From a bacterium (GTDB lineage: Bacteria; AUK180): 6,388 bases of DNA. Location of the stretch: the NCBI GenBank assembly GCA_030622125.1, contig JAUXGM010000129.1, forward strand, positions 1 to 6,388. Reading direction: 5' to 3'. The notes below the pieces were generated by a model that did not search any database, was not told the origin of the DNA, and worked only from the letters and a program-made list of their open reading frames with translations. The position numbers were made by a program, and so were the translations under genes. Positions 1-5,800 of the stretch are shown here, in pieces. Position 1 is the stretch's first letter; the number at the start of each line of letters is the position of its first letter.

Positions 1-5
1 TAAAA

Positions 6-23
6 TAGAAAATTAATTTTCTA
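6..23. repeat. 18-bp perfect AT-rich palindrome
   Basis: TAGAAAATTAATTTTCTA equals its own reverse complement and has no loop. It lies about 180 bp before argF, in spacer DNA. It could be the remnant of a terminator stem for an upstream gene or a protein-binding site. In DNA this AT-rich, palindromes of this kind can also arise by chance, and no T-run marks it as a terminator. Confidence 0.4.
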
Positions 24-44
24 ATAATTAAAAAGATTTAGAAT

Positions 45-62
45 AATGAAATTTCATTTCAT
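45..62. repeat. Nested AT-rich inverted repeats, ATGAAAT-N3-ATTTCAT
   Basis: Two symmetric readings overlap here. AATGAAATTTCATT (45-58) is a perfect 14-bp palindrome. ATGAAAT and ATTTCAT (46-52 and 56-62) form 7-bp arms around TTC. The TGAA...TTCA pattern recalls the arginine-repressor box, but the inner spacing is one base longer than that consensus, and the site lies about 90 bp upstream of the argF -35 box. It is recorded as a possible regulatory site only. Confidence 0.3.
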
Positions 63-82
63 AACTGAAAATTTAGACTTGA

Positions 83-107
83 AATCCGTATAATCCGTTA
101 AATCCGT
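83..107. repeat. Three AATCCGT units with a 9-bp period
   Basis: The heptamer AATCCGT occurs at 83-89, 92-98 and 101-107, separated by two-base spacers, and is followed by GGT. It stands out from the AT-rich surroundings. The period is exactly 9 bp, so the copies do not face the same side of the helix. I recall similar AATCCGT arrays in the spacers of Bacteroidota and related genomes, but could not search for them. The likeliest reading is a dispersed intergenic repeat; a cluster of binding sites is the alternative. Confidence 0.7.
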
Positions 108-151
108 GGTAAAAAAAATCTTATTTCGCAAAAAACTATATTTAAAAAAAC

Positions 152-179
152 TTGACTTTAAAATTTAAGATGGTATTAT
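152..179 (+). promoter_or_regulatory. Sigma70-type promoter of argF-dtd
   Basis: TTGACT (152-157) is a near-consensus -35 box. After a 16-bp spacer comes TATTAT (174-179) as the -10 box. Transcription would start near 186, leaving a leader of about 20 bases before the argF start codon. This is the only convincing promoter in the 204-bp leader. It should serve both argF and dtd, because their reading frames overlap. Confidence 0.65.
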
Positions 180-194
180 AAGAAAAATAATACC
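172..194. promoter_or_regulatory. Perfect 8-bp inverted repeat over the argF -10 box (candidate operator)
   Basis: GGTATTAT (172-179) and ATAATACC (187-194) are exact reverse complements around the 7-base spacer AAGAAAA. The left arm contains the -10 box, and the predicted transcription start falls at the edge of the spacer. The left arm would therefore not be transcribed, which favours a DNA operator over an RNA hairpin. Binding here would block RNA polymerase. It does not resemble the arginine-repressor consensus, so the regulator is unknown. Confidence 0.45.
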
Positions 195-199
195 GGAGG
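195..199 (+). promoter_or_regulatory. Shine-Dalgarno sequence of argF
   Basis: GGAGG lies five bases before the ATG at 205 and abuts the right arm of the inverted repeat ending at 194. It fixes the argF start codon. Confidence 0.85.
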
Positions 200-204
200 C
201 AGAT

Positions 205-1134
205 ATGCAAAAGAAAGATCTTATTTCAATCAAGGATTGGACAGAAGAAGAAATTAAGCATCTGTTTTACACTGCTGCAAAGATAAAAGGTTATCAAAAA
301 ACCAATCTGAAATTTCACCCGTTGGAAGGTAAAACACTTGGGATGATGTTCGCAAAGGCATCAACAAGAACCAGGGTTTCCTTTGAAGTTGGTATGTATC
401 AGCTTGGCGGGTATCCGCTTTATCTTGATATTAAAGCAAATCTACAGGTTGCAAGAGGTGAATCCATTGAAGACACCGCAAAGGTTTTGTCCGGATATCT
501 TGATGGAATTATGATAAGAACATACAATCATGATGATGTGGTAAAATTAGCGGAATTCGGGACAATTCCCGTTATCAACGGCTTAACGGATCTACTTCAT
601 CCCTGTCAAGTTTTAACGGACATATTTACATTTATGGAATATCGCGGAGAAGCAAAAGGAGCAACGGTTGCTTTTATCGGAGATGGGAATAATATGGCAC
701 ATTCATGGTTATATGGTGCGGCAAGAACCGGAATGAACCTTAATATCGTTTCTCCAAAGGATTATCAAGTAAATAAGGAAATTTATGAAGATGCAAAAAA
801 AATTGCAAAAGACAATAATTGTAAATTAAGCCTTTTTGAAGACCCGAAAGAAGCGGTCAAAAATGTTGATCTGATCTATACGGATGTTTGGGCATCAATG
901 GGACAGGAAGCGGAGCAAAAGAAAAGAGCGAAAGCATTTGCGGGTTATAAGGTAGATAGAGACCTTTTGAACCGTGCCGATAAGAATGCACTTGTTATGC
1001 ATTGTTTACCCGCACATCGCGGTGACGAGATCACCAGTGATGTAATGGATGATAGAAAACATTCTGCGATCTTTGATGAGGCAGAGAATCGATTACATCT
1101 TCAAAAAGGTATTTTATATCTCCTTATGAAATGA
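205..1134 (+). CDS. argF: Ornithine carbamoyltransferase
   Basis: This cytosolic enzyme transfers the carbamoyl group of carbamoyl phosphate to ornithine, giving citrulline for arginine synthesis. The 309-residue length is normal for the family. Visible motifs are the carbamoyl-phosphate loop STRTR (53-57), HPCQ (132-135), DVWASMG (227-233), whose SMG segment is typical for ornithine rather than aspartate as second substrate, and the active-site HCLPAHRG (266-273). The start is set by GGAGG five bases upstream. The gene is first in a two-gene unit with dtd and overlaps it by ATGA, so dtd translation is probably coupled. A promoter with a symmetric site over its -10 box lies just upstream. A catabolic role (arcB type) cannot be excluded by sequence, but no arcA or arcC is in view. 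Confidence 0.93.
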   Translation: MQKKDLISIKDWTEEEIKHLFYTAAKIKGYQKTNLKFHPLEGKTLGMMFAKASTRTRVSFEVGMYQLGGYPLYLDIKANLQVARGESIEDTAKVLSGYLDGIMIRTYNHDDVVKLAEFGTIPVINGLTDLLHPCQVLTDIFTFMEYRGEAKGATVAFIGDGNNMAHSWLYGAARTGMNLNIVSPKDYQVNKEIYEDAKKIAKDNNCKLSLFEDPKEAVKNVDLIYTDVWASMGQEAEQKKRAKAFAGYKVDRDLLNRADKNALVMHCLPAHRGDEITSDVMDDRKHSAIFDEAENRLHLQKGILYLLMK

Positions 1135-1562
1135 AGGTAGTAATTCAAAGAGTAAAAAAAGCTAAGGTTTCAGTGAAAAATAAAGAGATAGCCTCTATTG
1201 ACAGGGGCTATCTCATTTTACTTGGGGTTTCAAAGGAATCAGTTTATAAAGATATTGAACATCTGACAAAAAAAATAGCCAATCTAAGGATATTTGAGGA
1301 TGAAAACGGTAAGATGAATCTCAACATTAAGGATGTAGGAGGTGAGATACTTCTTGTATCGCAATTTACACTTTATGCCGATACAAAAAAAGGAAATCGT
1401 CCTTCATTTACCAAGGCAATGGAACCGGAAAAAGCAAAAAAAATGTATGAGGAATTTGCAAGAAAATTAAATGACCTTGGTATAAATGTAAAAACAGGTA
1501 TCTTTGGTGCTCGTATGGAAATTGCCCTCACCAACGACGGTCCCGTTACGATAATTATTTGA
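1131..1562 (+). CDS. dtd: D-aminoacyl-tRNA deacylase
   Basis: This enzyme hydrolyses D-amino acids (and glycine wrongly attached to tRNA-Ala) from tRNA, a proofreading step in the cytosol; it acts as a dimer. At 143 residues it is full length for the bacterial Dtd1 family. It begins with the typical MKVVIQRV strand, carries the catalytic SQFTL motif (77-81), and ends with the GIFGARM and LTNDGPVT segments (123-129 and 133-140), the latter holding the Gly-cisPro pair (G137-P138) that excludes L-amino acids. No Shine-Dalgarno sequence is evident, and the ATG overlaps the argF stop codon, so it probably depends on ribosomes finishing argF. It converges on the large minus-strand gene with only 13 bp between them. 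Confidence 0.95.
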   Translation: MKVVIQRVKKAKVSVKNKEIASIDRGYLILLGVSKESVYKDIEHLTKKIANLRIFEDENGKMNLNIKDVGGEILLVSQFTLYADTKKGNRPSFTKAMEPEKAKKMYEEFARKLNDLGINVKTGIFGARMEIALTNDGPVTIII

Positions 1563-1575
1563 AGATGGTAAAAAA

Positions 1576-4353
1576 TTATTTATTATATTCCTTTATCAAA
1601 TCCTTGTAATCATTAAGATAGGTGCGGGTGGGTTTTTGTTTTTTCAGTTTATTGGGATACCATTTCTGAATAAATTTCCCCATCTGTGAATAGCGTATAT
1701 TTTCCTCTTTCCTTTGATACATTGATCTTTGAAGGTCAAGAAGCTTTATCACTATTTTTCTTCCTTTTTTTGGAATATCACCGGTTGCTTTCTTCTTCAA
1801 TATCTCTTTTTTAAGATCTTCCATATCCTCTTTAATGTTCTTGGTATCCCCTACCATTTCACCTTTCTCTTTCCCCTTTTCAATCTCCTTTTCAAGTTCT
1901 TCAAGCCCTTTCTTTATCTCTTCCTGATGTTTACCCGCCTGATCAAGTGCCCTTGACAATCGTTTATTTAATTCACTGTTTTTGAGTTGTTCCATTAGTT
2001 TTTCCAAATAGGAATTTAGCTGTGACTGATCTTTTGCAAGTTCATTTAATTTTTGAAAGAGATTCATACTATTTGATGAATTACAACTACAGGAATTCAT
2101 TTGGTCAAGCAATTTTAAAAGCTCATTCATATATTGACTGTAATTGTTTTTAAATATCGTAAAGTATCTACCCTCTTTTTTGATCTGAAACCGTTTGTAA
2201 TTTTCCTTTGCATTTTCAAACTTCTTGTAAAGATTATAATTCATCATTAACAAAATTGCGGCATATTTTTGGATCTCTGTCTCAGCATTTTTCAATTTAC
2301 TGCTAATAAAGCTCTCATCTTCCTTTGCAAATTGAGAAGCAAAATCAATAGAAACGGAATTTTTAACAAGCGGCATAAGATCGGGATTATTATTGTTTTG
2401 TTCGTTTAATTTATTTTTAGAAAACTGTTTGAATTGTTTGGAAAGTTGATTCTTTTTCTGATTGAATTTTGATTGTTGTTTTTCATTTTTCATCTTTTCA
2501 AGATTTAACCTTGCCATATCAGGATCAAGCATTTTCTTATCTTTATCGTCAAACTTCGAGAAAAGTTCATTTGCATCTTTTTTTACATTCTCAAGTTTTT
2601 TTTCTTCACCGAATTTTAATTGGTCAAGTTTTTCAGCGATCTTTTTTGCATCCAATCCTTTTTTATATTCCTCCAATTTTTTTACGATCCGCTCAAGCTC
2701 AAAGGCTATTTTTTTAAGGTCTTCCTGAGATAATTTTTTTTCCGAACTATCATTTTTGTTCATAGATCTCTCAAGTTTACTCTCAAGAAGTTTCATAACA
2801 TTTTCATCTAAAAGTTCTCTTATCAAGTCCATTTGCTTTTTGAATTGTTCTATGATCTTATCCTCAATTTTCAGCTGCTCCATTTCCGCTTTAAGATAAT
2901 CAGCGGTTTTTTTAATTGTTTCGGCATTCTTTTTTATATTTTTCTTGACCGTTCTTTGAAATTTTTCTGTGTTTCCCTCTTTTTGCATTTTTTTAAGAAG
3001 TCTTTCTTTTTCAAGATCATTTGCACCGTTTTTCAATTCCCCGAAAAGATCATTTCCAATATTTTCAAAGATCTCTCTGATATCATTTTTATCAAAAAGC
3101 GATAAAGTAAAATGTTGTGATTCTCCTTTTTCGCCGTATACATCATAAGCTTCAATATAAAAATAAAGTAGTCTATCTGATAATGTTGTGATCTCATCGA
3201 GCCTTATATTATAATTGCTTGTAAAATACTTTTTCCCTAAATGGTTTTTTATTTGTATCTTTTTTTTTGTATTCTGAAGTTCTTTTTCATAAACAAAGTA
3301 AATTTTGTCAATACCTTCCCGGTCGGATATTCTATATTTGATGGGATAATCACCATAAAAACTATCGATTTCTTCATCCTCTTTCGGCTTTAATATCTCT
3401 ACGATAGGTCCGTTATTTTCCATAGATTTTATATATCTTTCGTATTCACCAACAAGATATTTACCATTATAGACCTGTAATTTCATTTTTACATCACTGT
3501 CCAATCTTATAATACCATTAAGCTTATTTAATTTCTTTTTATTACTTTTCAGAAGAAACTGATCATATTTCCCTGATATCTTAAATATATACCTTATCTT
3601 TGTTCCCTTAATAGCACTGTTCGCCTCCAATTTATACCATTTATTATCGCTTTCCTTGTATTCATATCTATCTGCAATTTCAACTGCCTTCAATACTTCA
3701 ACCGACAAGATTTTTTTTGTAGTTCCACATTCCAATGTCAATTTTCCTTCTTTTAGTTTATTTAGTGTGATATAATTGTTATTTACCTTAAAGTTGCCAA
3801 CTTCCTTTCCATTGTTCTTTACATTCAATTTGATAGTATCACTGTATGTTTTAACAAAAAGTTTGGCGGGATTTCTTGTGTATTCATTGTAAATAATTGA
3901 TCTATCTTTCACAAAGAAAAAGGTCTTGCCGGGAATAATGTTGTTTTTTAATACAAGTATTAGAAAGATCATTATAATCTGAATATATAGAGTGCGTATC
4001 AAAATATCTCTAATATGAAGGGGGACTTTTTGTTCTAAAACCGGGTTCTCTATTTTATCAAGTTCATATTTTAAAAGAGCAGTTTCTTTTTTTTTCTTCT
4101 GTCGAATTAAACAAAGATGGTAGAACCTGCTGCCGACCCCTGAATGTTCCTTCATGAATAAAAGGAGTTGTTTCTTTCTTAATAAATATCCCAATATTAG
4201 GAGATAGATAAAGATCGGTGTAAAACTAAAAAATTTTAGCCCGATTATATATAAGATGAGAATGGACGGTAAAAAAAAAAGTCCTTTAACAAGATAATTT
4301 AAAAATAATTTACTTCTGACATACGAAGTAATTTTGTTTATTTTTTTTTCTAT
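1576..4353 (-). CDS. DUF4175-like membrane-anchored coiled-coil protein, probable ATA start
   Basis: The function is unknown. Read from the ATA at 4353, the protein has 925 residues. A hydrophobic hairpin (about 16-37 and 43-58) is followed by a basic loop containing KEHSGVGSRFYHLCL, and then a third membrane helix (about 116-136). A beta-rich region to about 420 and a long Lys/Glu/Gln-rich helical region, probably outside the membrane, follow. Near 754-757 is an SCSC cluster in a Ser/Asn linker, and the tail has LLDLQRSMYQRKE (about 871-883). Hairpin, loop, third helix, Cys/Ser linker and LLDLQRS tail match what I recall of the DUF4175-like proteins of FCB bacteria. No ATG, GTG or TTG precedes the TTG at 4194, which would cut through the second helix. 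The ATA has GAGGA six bases upstream and overlaps the AMMECR1 stop as ATAG. It is the last gene of the visible operon. Family assignment is moderate; the coding call is firm. Confidence 0.6.
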   Translation of the reverse strand: MEKKINKITSYVRSKLFLNYLVKGLFFLPSILILYIIGLKFFSFTPIFIYLLILGYLLRKKQLLLFMKEHSGVGSRFYHLCLIRQKKKKETALLKYELDKIENPVLEQKVPLHIRDILIRTLYIQIIMIFLILVLKNNIIPGKTFFFVKDRSIIYNEYTRNPAKLFVKTYSDTIKLNVKNNGKEVGNFKVNNNYITLNKLKEGKLTLECGTTKKILSVEVLKAVEIADRYEYKESDNKWYKLEANSAIKGTKIRYIFKISGKYDQFLLKSNKKKLNKLNGIIRLDSDVKMKLQVYNGKYLVGEYERYIKSMENNGPIVEILKPKEDEEIDSFYGDYPIKYRISDREGIDKIYFVYEKELQNTKKKIQIKNHLGKKYFTSNYNIRLDEITTLSDRLLYFYIEAYDVYGEKGESQHFTLSLFDKNDIREIFENIGNDLFGELKNGANDLEKERLLKKMQKEGNTEKFQRTVKKNIKKNAETIKKTADYLKAEMEQLKIEDKIIEQFKKQMDLIRELLDENVMKLLESKLERSMNKNDSSEKKLSQEDLKKIAFELERIVKKLEEYKKGLDAKKIAEKLDQLKFGEEKKLENVKKDANELFSKFDDKDKKMLDPDMARLNLEKMKNEKQQSKFNQKKNQLSKQFKQFSKNKLNEQNNNNPDLMPLVKNSVSIDFASQFAKEDESFISSKLKNAETEIQKYAAILLMMNYNLYKKFENAKENYKRFQIKKEGRYFTIFKNNYSQYMNELLKLLDQMNSCSCNSSNSMNLFQKLNELAKDQSQLNSYLEKLMEQLKNSELNKRLSRALDQAGKHQEEIKKGLEELEKEIEKGKEKGEMVGDTKNIKEDMEDLKKEILKKKATGDIPKKGRKIVIKLLDLQRSMYQRKEENIRYSQMGKFIQKWYPNKLKKQKPTRTYLNDYKDLIKEYNK

Positions 4354-4910
4354 TTTAAGTCCTCTTCTGAAAATACAATCGCTTGAAATGTACGAAGTTC
4401 AACATCCTTTTGCTTCCATGCATCCGGCGGAAGCCCAGCCTTTCCATAACAGAGCTCATTTAGAAATGTCTCTTTGTCCCAGCCGGTCTCTGTTGCAACC
4501 TGCGGAAGAAAAACTCCTTGATTCCAGCCTTTTTTGACTATTACACCATCTCTGCCGAGTACAATATCATCAGCAGATTTTACAAGTTCAGGCGGAGTTA
4601 AAACTGATATTTCTATGGTAATTTTGTTAATCTCATTTGATGATACCGATGGAAATCTTGGATCCCTCGTTGAGGATTCAATGGCTGTATCTCTGATCGT
4701 TTCCCATAACGGTTTGTAGGCAATGATAAAACCAATACATCCTCTTAAATTACCCTGTTCCCTTATCGTTGTAAATGCCCCTGCTTTCTGAGAGAATTTT
4801 TCTTTTATCCCTTTCGGAGGATCATATATCTTATGTTCATTAATGTAAAGCTCAATTGTTTTACGGGCAAGACCGAGTAATGCCTTTTTATCCTCAGTTG
4901 TAAGTTTCAT
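4350..4910 (-). CDS. amrA: AMMECR1-domain protein (AmmeMemoRadiSam system protein A)
   Basis: This single-domain AMMECR1 protein of 186 residues is the usual length for bacterial members. The family hallmark LRGCIG is at 55-60. It is followed by DPRFPSV (83-89), GVFLPQVATE (132-141), KAGLPPDAW (157-165) and the final strand FQAIVFSE (175-182), all in the family order. No signal peptide is present, so it should be cytosolic. In bacteria and archaea the domain occurs beside Memo and a radical SAM enzyme; the reaction is not known. Its ATG overlaps the Memo stop codon as ATGA, immediately after a run of A, and lacks a clear Shine-Dalgarno sequence, so translation is probably coupled to Memo. Its 3' end carries the ribosome-binding site of the next gene. 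The symbol is a convention and should be treated lightly. Confidence 0.9.
   Translation of the reverse strand: MKLTTEDKKALLGLARKTIELYINEHKIYDPPKGIKEKFSQKAGAFTTIREQGNLRGCIGFIIAYKPLWETIRDTAIESSTRDPRFPSVSSNEINKITIEISVLTPPELVKSADDIVLGRDGVIVKKGWNQGVFLPQVATETGWDKETFLNELCYGKAGLPPDAWKQKDVELRTFQAIVFSEEDLK
4360..4364 (-). promoter_or_regulatory. Shine-Dalgarno sequence before a probable ATA start
   Basis: On the minus strand GAGGA is followed by six bases (CTTAAA) and then ATA at 4353-4351. The spacing is ideal for a start codon there, and no ATG, GTG or TTG in this frame lies between this site and the TTG at 4194. The site lies within the last codons of the AMMECR1 gene. It supports re-initiation at ATA by ribosomes that have just terminated. 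Confidence 0.45.
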
Positions 4911-5800
4911 TTTTTTTTTAGCTCTTTATAGAAAACAAAGGATCCATAGCCGACAACCCGATCTTCATTAAAAGCAGAACTACCGGAATCACTTAACTTT
5001 AACAATTTTGCTTTGATCGTATCATTTTTTTCGATCATCTTTAAAAAAACAGAGATAGGAAATAGACCACATGCCTCTATTTCTCCACTAAGATTTTTCT
5101 TTAAAAAAAGTTCGCTATTTTTTGACACAACTATATCTGCGAGTTCAGTATCCATTTTATTACAGACCGCACTTGTTTTGTAATGAGAAAGATCGGACGA
5201 GATAACAAAAAGAGAATTATCAATGTACTTCTTTAAATTATTTGCAATTTCGGTTATCATCGTTTTATTTAGCGAACCCACAATAATCGGTACTATCTTC
5301 ATTTTCGGATATTTATAATTAATAAATGGAAGTTCTACCTCTACGGAGTGCTCTTTTTCAAATTCCTTATTCGAGAGTTTTATATAATCTGTTTTTGCAA
5401 GCTCTTCTACAACTTTTTTATCTATCGGTAATCGTCCATTTGGAAGAACATAACAGTCAAATAATGGTACCACAGCTCCGGAAAGCTGATAAAAATGACT
5501 TGGTCCGATAATGAAAATGCGTTCATATTTTGCATAATTATTTGTAGATAGTGCTTTAAAACTGTATCCAGCCGTAGACCCGGAATAGCGATATCCGGCA
5601 TGGGGAGATATTATTCCAACTATTGAACAGTTCGGCAACTCAACCTTTGCACCGTCAATGAACGATTTTATCTCTTTATTTAATACAGTATCTTTTTCGG
5701 GATAGAACACTCCTAATACATTTGGAAGTTTTTCTCTCCTGCTTGAAGAAACACAGGAGAACATTAAAAGTATTAACAGGAAACTAATTACTTTTTTCAT
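4907..5800 (-). CDS. amrB: Memo-family protein with lipoprotein signal (AmmeMemoRadiSam system protein B)
   Basis: This protein belongs to the MEMO1/AmmeB family, which shares a fold with extradiol dioxygenases and binds a metal. Its 297 residues match the family plus a leader. The conserved blocks are PHAGY (66-70, His67), GPSH (99-102, His102), HSVEVELPF (151-159), SSDLSHY (201-207) and CG (244-245, Cys244). His67, His102 and Cys244 correspond to the proposed metal-site residues of human MEMO1. The odd part is the N-terminus: two lysines, a hydrophobic stretch (4-14) and MFSC ending at Cys16, followed by a Ser-rich spacer. This reads as a lipoprotein signal, although Met and Phe at -3 and -2 are weak lipobox residues. 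The start overlaps the upstream gene by 17 bp and has no strong Shine-Dalgarno sequence. The enzymatic role is unknown. The family call is firm; export is likely but unproven. Confidence 0.9.
   Translation of the reverse strand: MKKVISFLLILLMFSCVSSSRREKLPNVLGVFYPEKDTVLNKEIKSFIDGAKVELPNCSIVGIISPHAGYRYSGSTAGYSFKALSTNNYAKYERIFIIGPSHFYQLSGAVVPLFDCYVLPNGRLPIDKKVVEELAKTDYIKLSNKEFEKEHSVEVELPFINYKYPKMKIVPIIVGSLNKTMITEIANNLKKYIDNSLFVISSDLSHYKTSAVCNKMDTELADIVVSKNSELFLKKNLSGEIEACGLFPISVFLKMIEKNDTIKAKLLKLSDSGSSAFNEDRVVGYGSFVFYKELKKK
4910..4919 (-). other. Run of ten A at the Memo/AMMECR1 junction
   Basis: Read on the minus strand, ten consecutive A cover the last lysine codons of Memo and the first base of the AMMECR1 ATG. 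In the zero frame Memo stops at the overlapping TGA. One extra A in the transcript, or a -1 ribosomal slip, would carry Memo directly into the AMMECR1 frame and make a single fused polypeptide. The run is also a likely hotspot for length mutation or sequencing error. Confidence 0.6.

Noticed and set aside
1-204. Small gene or structured RNA in the leader
   Set aside because: I found no frame with a ribosome-binding site, and the symmetric elements are short and AT-rich with no recognisable riboswitch or tRNA core.
1563-1610. Terminator between the convergent dtd and DUF4175-like genes
   Set aside because: The gap is 13 bp and I see no GC stem followed by a T-run on either strand. AT-rich sequence alone is not enough.
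1729-3105. Plus-strand open frames at 1729-1956, 2462-2728, 2469-2717 and 2833-3105
   Set aside because: They are antisense to the Lys/Glu-rich DUF4175-like gene. Their Phe/Ser/Leu-rich products are what the complement of lysine and glutamate codons yields, and none has a ribosome-binding site or family motif.
4194-4194. TTG at 4194 as the start of the DUF4175-like gene
   Set aside because: It falls within the second helix of a conserved-looking hydrophobic hairpin, leaves about 155 bp of open, meaningful frame unexplained, and has no Shine-Dalgarno sequence that stands out. It is kept only as an alternative.
4320-4322. Minus-strand ATG at 4322-4320 as a start for the downstream gene
   Set aside because: It is in a different frame and meets a stop after seven codons.
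4334-5511. Plus-strand open frames at 4334-4537, 4534-4719 and 5326-5511
   Set aside because: They lie opposite the AMMECR1 and Memo genes, whose motifs are unmistakable, and show no coding signals of their own.
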